A stretch of 64,000 bases of DNA from NCBI GenBank assembly GCA_029204225.1, contig CM055100.1, forward strand, positions 35,243,645 to 35,307,644. The letters are read 5' to 3'. Both the position numbers and the translations under genes were made by a program. The notes under the pieces are model-generated. The model was not told the origin of the DNA and made no database searches. It was given only the letters and a program-made list of their open reading frames with translations. This DNA is from Diphasiastrum complanatum. Taxonomy: Eukaryota > Streptophyta > Lycopodiopsida > Lycopodiales > Lycopodiaceae. This document shows positions 10,919 through 64,000 of the stretch, in pieces (position 1 is the stretch's first letter; the number at the start of each line of letters is the position of its first letter).

Positions 10919-13599
10919 AGTTATTGATTACCTAAGAATAAAAAGTTACCCAAAAAGATATTGCAATCCAACCAAAGCAACCTCCTTCTGTAGTTCCTTT
11001 AGGTAGGAAATAACATCGATAGGGAGAGAAATGTTATATAATTAAGAAGTATGGGAAGAAAGACAAGAGGAGGTAAGTGGCTTGTTGATTGTTGTAGAGC
11101 CATGTGGATTAATCCAATATAAGGTTTCCAAGGAGGATTATAAATATATGAACAAGCTCAGATTAATGATAAGTTCAATACAACATGTATTTTTTTGGGT
11201 GGCTTGTTTTGCTCTTACATAAAAACCACTCGTCCTCGAAGTTGAATAGAAAAGAGAAGAGTAGACATGCCAAGACACCTTGTAAAATTTTATAGAAGTA
11301 CAATAAAATCCTCCACCAATCTGCTAAATTGCAAAAAACACAAATGACTTTAAATTCCTAGAAAATATCACATCATTTTTTTCAAGCTTATATGTGATGC
11401 TCTTAAAAACATATAGAAGTAAAACTAGATCCTAATGACCAGATCCTATATTTTGTCTTTTATAGGAAAATTCAATGTAACCTCAATAATAAGCTCAATA
11501 TCATTTATCTTCACATAGATATTATCATCTTGAATTTGGACCTTTCAAAAAAATCTAATATCAACATAAATGGCCGTGTTTGGAAGTTTTATTTGCAATG
11601 TTCTTCTTGGGCTACAAAATGCCTTACCAAAATTCTCACATGCACTCTTATCCATAACATGCCTCTACTTATATGTCCAATATTGTCTCAAGCTAATATT
11701 ATTTAATAATCAAGTGAGAATGAACTTGAGAAACAACCTCAAAACTTTTACAACTTAATGAATATATGAGTTCAACCAAACTTGTGAATTGCCACTTTGC
11801 ATACATAATGAACCAGACTAAACATTGTACCAAATCCATCACAAGATATCTATCTATGAAAAACATAATATTTAAAAGAATCCAATCTCAAACATAACGT
11901 CCTTTCAACTACCAAACATTAGTTACATATGTTAGCAAGGACCCATAAAACTTGTAGTAACAATATGCCCATGAATAGCATAGAAGTACCGTCCAAATTC
12001 TGTGTCAGAATCCATCTAAGAATAAAATATAACTCCTTCAAAAAGTTATCACCTGCATGTTCATAATAACATTCCAATCATGTGTGATCCATGACATACC
12101 AATCAAAATTGATCCACTCACCAAAATCTCTAGACACAATCAAACTTAACTTGAAAATGAAATGTACTATAACTTGTATGAGACTATTAGCAAAAGTAAA
12201 ACTCAATAACCTTCTATAACGAAACATAAAATTTTAGATTAACTTATTGAAGGAACTTTTTTGTACACAGTCTCCCAAAAAATTCCTATAGTCTTCAGGC
12301 CTGTTGCTACTAGGATAAATTTCTCTGGACGGAGTTTCTACTGTTGCACCCTCCTTTGACTGATGTTGCTAGCCCTTTGGAACATACAAGGACATAATTA
12401 CCCTTGGGGTCATTAACCATTCCTTTGAGGTTGAAGCATTAGGGCTTTGGGCGTCTTGTAAACGTTCGTAAATGCTTTTTGTCTAATGATTTTGTGTCGG
12501 AAGTAAACAACTAGTGTTTAGTTTGGGGGGCGGGGGGGGAGGGGGTTTCTCATTGTATTAGCTTTTTCATTAAATTATAGCCAAGATCCAAGTCAACAAC
12601 ATATTACTGTGACCAACATTCATCTCTCTTTTTCATGATATGACATATATCACCTATAAAATAGGACTACCACACTACCTCTTTCTTAACTCTTCCACAT
12701 ACCTCACACTTTTTACTCCAACAATTCAGAGAGACTACATATTTTCCCTACCCGTTAAATCCACCACAAAAAGCAAACTCATATTTGGATTGATTTGTTT
12801 TGCAAAAGTTTTTTGTTATTTTTAAGGGATCTGAATTGGGGGTGGATTGATTTGTTATGAAGGTTGCAATTGCAGACTATGAAGGGGAGGAGGGCTGAAT
12901 TTGTTCTCACTGAGTGGAATAAAGATGAAGGAGATTGCTTCCACCCAATCCAACTAGTTAAAGTGCCTCCAAAAAGAATGTTTGGTTATCCAGAAAAGCA
13001 CAGCCACTCATCTCCTCCTCCCCCCCCCCATCTATGTCTCTTGCTATTTTCTTCCATGAAATTGTGTTTTTTTTGTAAATAATTGTCATACAACAGAACA
13101 ACTAATTAACATAATATTAGCAAATTTGAAGGTAGTACCTCAGGTTGTTCTTAGCCCGAAAATATTGAGAGTTCGTTAATCGTAGAGGCTCAGATGTATG
13201 CTTGTCACCATCGGTGGTCATTGATCATCATGTGTTGGACGTAACTCAACAAGTGGAATAGCAACATGTAATTTAGCAGGTGCAATATCCTTCCGCAAGG
13301 AGTCTTTTTCCCATGCAATTTCTATGATGATCAGTTTGTGGTGTCTATCGCACGTTACGGAATGACATAGAAGTCAAAATGTGAGAAGAAAAAAGAGGAT
13401 GGATAGCCACTGGGCCAAAGGCTCTTTGCAAAAATAATGTGAAATATCTCTTAGCAAACACAGAGAGAGAACTAACATCAGACTTGTAAAAACAAGTACG
13501 CCTCAATCTATAGGTCCAAAAAAAGTCTTCAATCTCTTGCCGACTAATGTAGAATGGCCATTTCTATTCAGAGCAATCAAATTTATGACAGTGAAACTC
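10919..13599. other. No gene recognised
   Basis: About 2.7 kb with only short frames. The start may be a Copia leader. It contains a G-rich tract at 12520-12547 and otherwise nothing I can assign. Confidence 0.4.
12520..12547 (+). repeat. G-rich tract
   Basis: Several runs of four or more G on the plus strand, interrupted by single C or A, capable of G-quadruplex formation. There is no gene nearby. Confidence 0.6.
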
Positions 13600-13860
13600 G
13601 AATTGAAGGAGCATGCAATCCAATCTTTCTTTGCCTAACCTCAATCCAAGATCTAGCCAATGCATCAAAGACATGAAGTTAGTTGTCATGCATAGATTCT
13701 TTCCCATGAGAGCGATAGTATAGTTTAGATTTCAACATGAATGGAGGATTCACATCTAACTCTAACATCCATTAACCCTACGATCCATTAACACTACATT
13801 TAACCCTACAATCCACAACAAAGATAGCTTACTCTTTCTCTCTCTCCTCTCTCATAAAAA
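13600..13860 (-). mobile_element. LTR-like segment, inverted relative to 15890-16123
   Basis: Its reverse complement shares ordered blocks with 15890-16123, including CTATCGCTCTCATGGGA and GACAACTAACTTCAT, plus the GTGTTAATGG repeats and the GA-rich start. The partner abuts a Gypsy-type primer site, so this is probably an LTR of the same family in the opposite orientation. Confidence 0.6.
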
Positions 13861-14105
13861 TGTATAATAACATGCAATCCCAATAATAATCAGATCCAAC
13901 AATTAGCAAATTCCAAAGAAAGCATGACAGATGGAGGAAAAGTGATAGAGAGCAAGGACATTCATCAATTTATTTCTGAAGAGAACCAATCTGCTTTATT
14001 GAAATGAGAAAATGAACGTGTGTAGGAAATCCGAGTTGGTCCCTTTTTATAATAGAGGGGAGGACCCTGGCCTCTGAATCCTATTGTCCATTTCTGCCTC
14101 CCTAA

Positions 14106-14303
14106 TTATTCAAATTTAAAAAAGAGTGAGAACCATCCAAATTGGAGGGAAACCCAACACAGCCCATAATCCTTCGTCTGTTGAAGGTATTGCAGAATCC
14201 TCTTGGCTGTCTTCCAGTGCATAGGGTCTGGATTGATATTAAATTGGCTCATTCTAAAAACTGCATAAGCAATGTCAGGGCATGTATTATCTGCCAAGTA
14301 CAT
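14106..14303 (-). pseudogene. Copia RT C-terminal fragment
   Basis: The minus strand reads MYLADNTCPDIAYAVFRMSQ, then DPMHWKTAKRILQYLQ and DYGL, matching the RT end and RNase H approach of Copia pol (LMYLa..TRPDIayav...srF...P...Hw.a.kRilRYL.gT.dyGl). About 650 bases separate it from the pol piece at 14968-15610 on the same strand, where the RT core should be. They could be one element with that core lost or replaced. Confidence 0.75.
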
Positions 14304-14967
14304 GAGTAATCCGGCCAGGCGGAATCCACCAATAAAATCCTATGTGGAATTCTCACCAAAATTGTCGAATCCAACCGATCTGATTGGGAACTCAAACTTC
14401 ATGTTGCTCTCTAGGCTTATCTCACCACCTTGAAGAGAGCTACATGCTTAACCTCTTTCCAACTAGCATATCGCCAAGAAGTCATTATGCCTGTAGAATT
14501 CCATATCCCCTCCCTTCGAGTGGCCTATAATCTTGAGCTCGATAATCAATAGACTATAGCAAACAAGTTATTCCATGTGGAACAACTATGCGAGACATGA
14601 GGGATCAGCGTCCATGCTCAACAAACGTTGACAAAAAGCATGGCATGATCGATCATTGAAACCTAGAAACTTCAAGGTTGCCTCTGGATATGTACAACTC
14701 CAAACCCTGCAAGGCGATATCCTCGACACTGTGGTCAATGGGAGTAGACTGAGAAAGTACAATGAACCCTGTTTTTATCTTGATATGTATTAGTTGTTTT
14801 TTTTTCCTACTATTCTTCTTTACTTTTCTTTACTGCCTGCCTGCCATTTCGACAATTTTTTTGTTATGCTTTCTGAAAATAATGACTTTTGTGGTTTTCT
14901 CAAAGAAAGACTGTTTATATGCCTAATCTGATAGTATCTTGATGGTCTCGAAGTCTATACCTACCTG
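14304..14967. other. Spacer replacing the Copia RT core
   Basis: Lies between two same-strand Copia pol fragments at the position where the RT catalytic core should be. No YVDD-type motif can be read in any frame. Origin unknown. Confidence 0.35.
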
Positions 14968-15610
14968 CTACTCAAAACCTCTTGCAACTAATCGTGCCTT
15001 GTACTTGTTGAGTTGCCCATTCGTTCCATACTTCGTCTTGTAGATCCACTTACATGTGATAGACATCTTACCATCAGGTAGCTCAACCAAGTCCCACGTT
15101 TTGTTCTTCAATATAGCCTCTATTTCTGTTTCCATAGCTGCACGCCACTCCTTGTGTTCCTTTGCTTCGTTGAAAGTTTTAGGTTCTTGAGCCGTTAAGA
15201 TGGATCCCATTAGGGCTAGATTCATTTCTAATTTTGCAGGAGGTTTTCGATTTCTACTTGATCTTCTAAGCTCTCCCTGCTCACTAGATTCGGGAGTATC
15301 TCCCTTCTTTGCACCATCTGTGACTGATAAGTACTATTTAGGTACTCTCTTGGGAATTTCAGCATTAGGCTTGCCTTTGTTCAATGGATTTTCTATATCA
15401 AAATCCACTTCCTTTTTGACCTGTACTTTCGGTCCCTCATCAAAAGGTTCAGTGATTACTTCAGATTGTTCACCTTGGCCCATCTTGTCAAACGTAGCAT
15501 CCCTAAAAATTACAAGCTTCTGTGCATTTGTGTCATACATCCTGTATGCCTTGGCCTTCTCATCATATCCAATTTCTTAAAATTTATTATATTCTTTTGG
15601 AAGTATGGTC
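14968..15610 (-). pseudogene. Copia integrase end and RT start
   Basis: On the minus strand, the integrase C-terminal linker (MYDTNAQKLVIFRDATFD at about 15540-15487) is followed by the RT N-terminus: EPKTFNEAKEHKEWRAAME, then LKNKTWDLVELPDGK, then NKYKARLVARGFE. These are the standard Copia boxes in order. The pieces lie in separate frames. An acidic linker separates them. Confidence 0.8.
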
Positions 15611-15889
15611 AAGAGGATGCTAAGGTACTTGCACCTTTGAATACTGAAAGCTAAGAATGTGACTAGTAAAAAGAGAAAGCCCAGTAAAACCATTGCATGG
15701 AATAAGGAATTATATGAGAGATGTTGAGTTCTCAAGACATGTAATTGTCTAGCTTTAGTACTACAAGTAATCTATTTCGATAAATCTCCTGTAGTGCAGA
15801 TGTATGTGAGTGAATTTGTTCTCAAGATTTTTTTTAGTCATGCAAGCTCTTAGACATGGATACATTATCTCTATGGTGGTAAGTAAGTT

Positions 15890-16123
15890 CATAGTGACTT
15901 TAGAGGGAGAGAGAGCAGAGTATATAGTGTTAATGGTTGTAGTGTTAATTGATAGAGTTAATGGATCTTAGTGTTAATTGTGGATCATCTACGCATGCTA
16001 GATTTTGATCTACGCTATCGCTCTCATGGGATCGAACCTCCGCGTGACAACTAACTTCATCTCCTTGATGCTTGTGTGCTTGGATATTAGGTTGAGGCTA
16101 GGATAGGAAATAGCCCCACAACA
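15890..16123 (+). mobile_element. 3' part of a Gypsy LTR
   Basis: Ends in CCCCACAACA just before a Gypsy primer site. It contains repeated GTTAATG units and a GA-rich patch, and has an inverted relative at 13600-13860. The LTR start is not resolved. Confidence 0.6.
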
Positions 16124-16124
16124 A

Positions 16125-16147
16125 TTTTGGTGCTGTTGTCGGGGAGC
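16125..16147 (+). other. Gypsy primer binding site
   Basis: TTTTGGTGCTGTTGTCGGGG resembles the plant Gypsy (Athila/Tat-like) primer site consensus TTTGGCGCCGTTGCCGGGGA with transition changes, as expected after decay of methylated CpG. It directly follows the LTR end. Confidence 0.7.
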
Positions 16148-17435
16148 TACGCCAATTTTTCAGATTGCAGCATGTTTGGATGGATGTTAGCTTGCATTAG
16201 GCATCTTGTTTTGGCATAAGTAGGGTTAGAATTACATTTTAGGGTTAGATTGAGAGTGATTTTGCTTGATTTGAGTGGATCTTTTTGTTTAAAATCTATT
16301 TTGATTGTTGAGCAGAGAAAGCTATTCAGATCGTTATTCTTAAGATCCATTTGGATCTGAGAAATCAGAAAAAAAAAAAAAAAAAAAAAAAACAACAACA
16401 ACAAAAGTCGATCATTTCTGCTTAATTTGAACAAGAATCGTCATCAGACTCGATAACTTTTTACACTCTTCGCCGAGTTGCAGACCGTTTCACTCACAGA
16501 ACCTTCAAATTGAAGGGTGAAGGTTATTTTCAGCAGATTTGCAAAAATATCAGAAAAATTATCAATTTCCTAAAAATATATAAAAAAAGAACCTTCGACC
16601 TATTCATTATGCATAGGTGTAATTCAAATCTATCTACTAGCAGGTCGACGAAGAATAATACCAAAAATAGAAGGCCAAAGTGACTGTTCATCTAGTTGTT
16701 GGTAACCTTTTGTGGAAAGTTTAATACTTTTTTGCAAAAATATCAGTTTTCTGAAAAGGACCTTCGTCTAAACTTTCGCCAGAGTTTGTGTCAGTCCTAC
16801 TTACTATTTTTTATAATCAGTCAGTTGGGCGAATATTTTTGTCAAGACCATTTGTCATATTGACTTATTTTTGTCCAAAAGAGATCTTTTTGCAAAAATA
16901 ACAATATTACTCTTGTAACCTTCGCCGAAATCTTCACTGACATTTTTGAGGATTTTAAATATAGTAAGTCATTATTTGTGAGTTAGACAAAAATAAAATT
17001 TATCAAGATCTTGCAAAAAGTCTATTTTAGTCCTCGTCCAGCTGAAAAAATTGATTGTTCACCTACAAGAACCTTTGCTAGTTCTACCTTAGCTTTATTT
17101 GTGTCAGATTTATTGTCTGTTTCAACAAAGGTTATTTTATCCACATTTGTCAAAAAATATGTTTTCACAATTTTGTCTATAAATTTTTTCACGACAGGGA
17201 GAAATTGCGAAAAATTTTATTCAATCCTTTGTCAAATTTCTGAGACATTGTTATATTCTGATAGTGATTTTAAAAAATCTCTATTTAGAACTATCGATCG
17301 CTTAATTCAAGATTTTTTCTTGAAAATTAGAAATCTGATTATTGTCAAGTGATATAAGTTTACAGATCTGATTTAAGATAGGATTTGATTGAAAAATCTA
17401 GATCCAATCGCATTGTCTGATTGAATTGATTTGCA
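16148..17435 (+). other. Gypsy leader region
   Basis: Untranslated leader between the primer site and gag. It includes an A-run with CAA repeats at 16370-16401 and repeated CTTCG.CGA-like words. The 113-codon frame at 17011-17352 has no recognisable domain. Confidence 0.4.
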
Positions 17436-19690
17436 ATGGACGTTCCACCAATGGTTGTTAAAAGGTCACCTCGGTTAGAGATTCCAAAGTATAATTTGAT
17501 TCTCTCAGATTTCTCAAAATATATTCAGAATCATGTGAGGTATATGGCAAAGTTTTTTCATAGGATAAACTTAAGCTATTTTCGATGGCCTTAACTGGAG
17601 CTGCATAGGATTGGTTCTATAATCAGGATGAAATAGAATGTGCAAATTGGAAAGCTATAAAACAAGCCCTCATCACAAGATTCAAATCTCAAAAATTTAT
17701 GGAAGATCCCTTTTTTTTTTTAAGTAAAATAAAAATGGGAAAGAGGAAAGGGGTACGAGACTATATTGAACAAGTTAAACACCTCTAATCTGAGTGTGAT
17801 TCTGATTTAATTAATGACAATGCTATGATTATGTGGTTTTTAGCAGGTCTACCTAAGAGGATTAGATGCGAGCTGAAATGCCATACTGAATATATGTCCT
17901 TACAAAATGCTATGGATGATGTGATACGAGAGGAGGATGAAGATTCTGATGATGAACCAAATATTGGAATGCTACCGTATACAGTGGGGCAAATCACTAC
18001 TACATCCACCATTATTGCATCCACGAATATTAATGCTACTGCGAAATTGATGATGAACGAGTTCGAGAAACTTGGTCAAAAGCAGCAGATGCAGTTAAAT
18101 AAAATGTAGTCTCAGTTCGACGAGAAACTGAAAGCTTTGGAAGAAGTGCAGGCCAAGAGTAGCAAAGCAATGAAAAAATTCGCTAAGACCTTTCCTAGTC
18201 AAAAAAATGTTTGGTGTTCAATTTGTGTGAGAAATCACACCATGAATGAATGTCCAACATTGAACAATAAATGACAAATACTATTTGTCATCTGTGCAAT
18301 TCTATGGGACACAAAATAGCCTTTTGCTCGTTAAATCCTCGGATTATCCAACAAAGGTATGCTAAGCTTCAGTATCGGGAACCTACTACTCATACAAGAC
18401 CTTATCCTAAAGGAAAGACTTTCAACTTTGCTCTTGGATTTCCTAAATGACCAGCTTTGCCAGCTCCACCAAGACAACAAGCTCCTCCTGCTAATCTATT
18501 GGAACCTAAGTCTTACAATGGTAATGAGCAATGGGATCACAGTATCGATCAAGAGATTGGTCCTTCAGAACACCTATCTATGATGTCACGCAACAAGAAG
18601 CAGCTAGACAATGGACTAGAACACCACTTGGATGTTTTGCATGCGGAGAGAACCACAGAGTTGCAAAATGTCCGAACAAAGGCAAGTTTGTCCCATTCTG
18701 TCGAGAGAATGCAGGTATGGACATTATCAAGGATTGTCCAGCAAGACTAAAACCACCATCGGTTACTGCTCTAGTGAATATGATTATGATCAAGCAAAGA
18801 CCAACAGTTCAGTCTATTGAACCAAGTGCACCTTTGATGGTTGTTACCAGAGCTCATAAATAGAAAAAAGTTCTAGTTGATCCAGTATCTGTTGAATCTA
18901 TACCAACTACAGATATACCTACTACATCAGGGGTGTATCCAAATCTCAACTCAGAAAATAAGAGATATCAGAACATGAGGTAGTGGGCAGCCGAAGCCAA
19001 TTTTTCACATGTGCCGCAAACAGATCCACGAATGGATGTTAATACTCAGTTGCACCATCATGAAGAACACTTCAAGATGACAGATTTTGAAGTGCCACAA
19101 AGAAAAATGATCGTGAATATTTTGTCAAGCAAAATGGATATTACACTAGGAGAATTTCTTACGCTGGTGCCTAAAGCAAAAGAAGTATTTGTAGAAAGAT
19201 CAACTCAAATTGAACCACCAGTCCGTCAAAAGCCACTTTTTTGTGTTGGATTTGAAGAACCGAATGAAGTACTCAATGTCGGAGCAGCCTGGGAAAGTGA
19301 ACAACGAAACATCACCCTACCGATACAACGTAGACAGTTTGTTAAAGAAGTATTGTGATAGATGGAGGTTAAGGAGTTAACCCGATTTTGACAAAGCTAT
19401 GTGCAAAGTGGGGCCTTACCAAGATTAAGTCTGCCACTAGCTGATCAAACGACAGTCCATCCTAAGGGAATGGTAGAAGATATACATGTCAAAATCACCG
19501 GAGTTCAGTTTGTCATTACTTTTGTAGTAATGGACTTACCTGATGCACCGAATGTATATCGTGTCTTATTGGGCCGTCCATGGTTACGAGTTGCGCAAGT
19601 AATTCATAATTGGAGCACCGAAAAAATTACTTTCGAGAATCTTGGACATGTAGTCAAAGTTGATCCAATCACTTGTGATGAAAATCTAGC
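17436..19690 (+). pseudogene. Gypsy gag-protease, degenerate
   Basis: An ATG at 17436 opens a gag with the retrotransposon-gag pattern (ALITRFKSQKF, then VRDYIEQVKHL, then WFLAGLPKRIR). Three zinc knuckles follow: CSICVRNHTMNEC, CHLCNSMGHKIAFC (about 18286-18327) and CFACGENHRVAKC (about 18630-18668). The aspartic protease comes next: VIDGG-stop-GVNPILTKLC near 19356, with Asp-Gly-Gly as the active-site triplet, and MDLPDAPNVYRVLLGRPWL at about 19530-19587, the conserved flap-to-core segment. Several stops and frameshifts kill it, and no RT or integrase follows. Confidence 0.8.
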
Positions 19691-19789
19691 AACTTCACAT
19701 GTGTGGAGAACCACATGCACAACCAAAACACTAATATTCATCGACCTTAATCATGTGTTCCGTTTTTATTTGTATTCAATGTGTGTCCT

Positions 19790-19975
19790 CATTTGGCTGG
19801 CGTATTGGAGTCAAACTCATAATCTTAAGCTTAGTACAAAAATGTCCTTATTAACGTGGCACATTGGAATCAAACTCATAACCCTCAGTTCAAGCACAAA
19901 AATGTCCATATTTATGTGGCACATTGGAGCCAAACTCATAACCTTTAGTGCACCTTGGAATCAAAATTCATAACC
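19790..19975 (+). repeat. Three tandem units of about 60 bp
   Basis: The word TTGGA(G/A)(T/C)CAAACTCATAA recurs about every 60 bases, with GCACAAAAATGTCC between copies. Units are diverged. It lies just past the Gypsy protease end. Confidence 0.6.
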
Positions 19976-20545
19976 AGTTGAAATACAAAAACCGACTGCA
20001 TGACCTTAACCTTAGGCACAACCTCACAACTGATTTAAATATATGATTATTATTTACTTTTAGCACGACATCACCACTTATTTTCATGGATAATTACTAT
20101 TTACGTATGAATGATGCGCTTTTGCATGCACAATTATGTACCAGGTAAAAGGTCATTGAAGGGCCATTATCACACACAACTCGAGATCCAGAAAACAACT
20201 AATGGAGACCATGAGCTGCTATGAGACCTAATTATATGTGGCAATGGCCCGACTAACGAGACATTATTGCACATTATTGCCTTTAGCAGGATAAGTACAT
20301 TTAAAATTTTTTTTTTCTATAAAAAGTGAAATTTACGTTTTTATGCTAAGTCTTTGTTTATCTCATTTTTTCATGTGACAAAATTGTTTTGGTCCAATTT
20401 TTTATGTACTTTTTTATGAAAAACGTTAGTGTGGAAACTGTTTAAATCGGTAATGTCGATCAAATTGTTATGAAGTAGAAATGCACAAGTAGAGCTAACT
20501 CATTTGTGGAAGAAAGAGGCAAATTTTTTGAAACCCTACATTAAT
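19976..20545. other. No gene recognised
   Basis: Short AT-rich spacer between the Gypsy relic and the repeats upstream of KEA. Nothing assignable. Confidence 0.4.
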
Positions 20546-20547
20546 GT

Positions 20548-20690
20548 ATTTGCATAATATAGGCACCAAAAGAGAAAGAAAATATAATATAGGCACCAAA
20601 AGAGTGATAAAGCAAAATTTTTGAAACCCTATATTCATGTACAATGCTATTATATATAATATAGGCACCAAAAGAGTGATAATTGCAATT
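20548..20690. repeat. Dispersed short repeat, three copies
   Basis: AATATAGGCACCAAAAGAG occurs three times, twice preceding GAAACCCTA(C/T)ATT(A/C)ATGTA-like words. It may be SINE body sequence or a small duplicated segment. Confidence 0.6.
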
Positions 20691-20705
20691 ATGGTATTGC
20701 ACGTG

Positions 20706-20772
20706 GGGGTATGAGGGGAGTCGAACTCATGACCTCAAGCACACCAAAGAAACTCCTTACCAACTCGCCATT
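20706..20772 (-). mobile_element. tRNA-derived SINE head
   Basis: The minus strand contains a Pol III A-box match, TGGCGAGTTGG, and about 30 bases later a B-box match, GAGTTCGACTCCC (consensus GGTTCGANNCC). The arrangement copies the 5' part of a tRNA gene but cannot form a full cloverleaf, so a SINE head or tRNA relic is more likely than a functional tRNA. The body may extend to lower coordinates. Confidence 0.5.
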
Positions 20773-21857
20773 TACTCCTCTTCTGTTGTTGTGTGCTTCC
20801 TTGTCGGATGTCCGTCTTCGCAAAAATCCGCCTTCCCTGCCCTACAATGAGCGATCAGACGAGGAATTCTGTCTGTGCCAGGCCTTGGCGATGGTGTCAT
20901 TCTGCTTAGATCGCAGCTTCAATGCTCCTTTCTGAGTTGCGGTATTGACCTTCCAGCTTTATGAGCGCTCGATCTCTTACCGAAACCCATGACGGAAGCG
21001 CATTTGGCAATCTCTAATGAGCGACAACACTTTACTGCCTGTTTTCGGTGTTTGTGTTCCTGTTATGAGCTTGAGTAGCAAAGCTCTTTAAGGAGCCCTC
21101 GGATTTGGTTGTTTAGATCCGAGGTCAAGGGAAAGAGCGGAGCAGGTTTGGTTGTTGTTTTTGATGGCTTCATGTGCACGGTTTCGGTTTGCATTAGGGT
21201 TGTGAACAATATTATTGAGCTTCTGTGATAGTGTGATGAGCCTGAACGCGTTTTATTAAAGGAATTTGCAGTTTGCAGCTTCCTAAGGCTCTTTCTGATG
21301 CTTCATCCTTCAAATCGAGATGTGTGGTCAATATTTGTTTGCCTTGACACCTTGCGCTCAGTGAATGGAATGCTGCGGTAGTTGAAATAGAAGGTTCAAC
21401 AAAGCGTTCTGAAATACTTAATCATTTCTGAGAGTGATCTATTGCACGGCGGAGCTAATAAACGCAACCCTTGGTACTGGTAACGAATGTAAAACTTTCT
21501 GAGAAGAAATCACAACGCAGATCCGAGAGCATCTAGTTTGCAGATCCCTCCGAACCGCTTGCTGTAATAGGTCGCCTTTCTCATGCGGGTTGCTGTAAAT
21601 TGGTCGCATTTCAAAGGTCTAGCCTTGCCTCTTATCTGTTGCTTGTGGCAGGTGCCAATCCACCCAGTCATGTGTTCCTTGGAAGGTAGTAGATCTGGAT
21701 TTGTTTCCCATGGCGATGGGAGCTACTTTTTTGGCAGACGATTTTTCATATCATTATATTCAATCAAATACAATTTGAATTCTAGGAATGGCATTTTCAG
21801 AAATGACATATCTCTCTTGACCTAAAATATTTCTGGCACAAGATACTGGCTAACAAT
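20773..21857 (+). promoter_or_regulatory. KEA upstream and probable 5' UTR region
   Basis: GC content rises here relative to the repeats on the left, and the translation start follows directly at 21858, so promoter and 5' leader are expected in this stretch. I cannot place a TATA box or transcription start with confidence, and an intron in the leader is possible. Confidence 0.4.

Positions 21858-64000
<42,143 letters not shown>

Noticed and set aside
16370-16401. A-run with CAA repeats as a possible LINE or SINE tail
   Set aside because: No LINE or SINE body adjoins it on either strand; it lies in a Gypsy leader.
20706-20772. Functional tRNA gene
   Set aside because: Only A-box and B-box-like parts are present; acceptor and anticodon stems do not pair, so a SINE head or relic is preferred.
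21583-21825. Separate small gene upstream of KEA exon 1
   Set aside because: The frame has no family motif and lies in the probable 5' leader; it could at most be an upstream ORF.

Overview
The window is nuclear DNA from a land plant with a large, repeat-rich genome. A gymnosperm is my best guess, with a fern or lycophyte possible; this rests on intron size, retroelement load and plant-type gene content, not on any marker. Only one host gene is convincing: a plus-strand K+ efflux antiporter of the plant KEA4/5/6 type (CPA2 family). Its first 12 coding exons lie at 21858-55185, joined by GT-AG introns of 159 bases to 13.5 kb with consistent phases, and the gene runs off the right edge.

Bases 1-20700 are a graveyard of LTR retrotransposons: Copia fragments on both strands, a short Gypsy RT/RNase H fragment, a degenerate Gypsy element with gag and protease (16125-19690), two inverted LTR-like segments around a Copia pol remnant, and an unrecognised minus-strand coding relic (3797-6204). 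A tRNA-derived SINE head lies at 20706-20772, upstream of KEA.

KEA intron 2 (26262-39749) holds the most striking structure: a head-to-tail chain of minus-strand LINEs (A, D, C, B, a 43-bp end fragment, E), each joined to the next through a pyrimidine microsatellite, (TC)n or (TTC)n on the LINE strand. LINE A keeps an L1-like ORF1 relic, an APE endonuclease and an uninterrupted 793-residue reverse transcriptase frame. The family shares a 3'-terminal hairpin with compensatory changes, tails built from T(1-3)C units, and two C-terminal motifs resembling PCNA-interacting (PIP) boxes. A further copy, LINE G, sits on the other strand in intron 6 inside a Copia element, and LINE F lies at the right edge.

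Other intron content: a Copia in intron 6 broken by a hAT-like MITE (8-bp target duplication) and by LINE G; a second hAT-like MITE family rich in GAACCGTG palindromes (46861-47277 and 54136-54757); a possible 1.2-kb inverted-repeat element in intron 7; and several recent local tandem duplications of about 80-150 bp. Intron 12 holds a 983-bp LTR with a gutted interior and a complete, TSD-flanked Copia (57207-61797). Most of that Copia's RT and all of its RNase H are replaced by about 0.9 kb of unrelated, intronless coding-like sequence, which looks like a captured host transcript.
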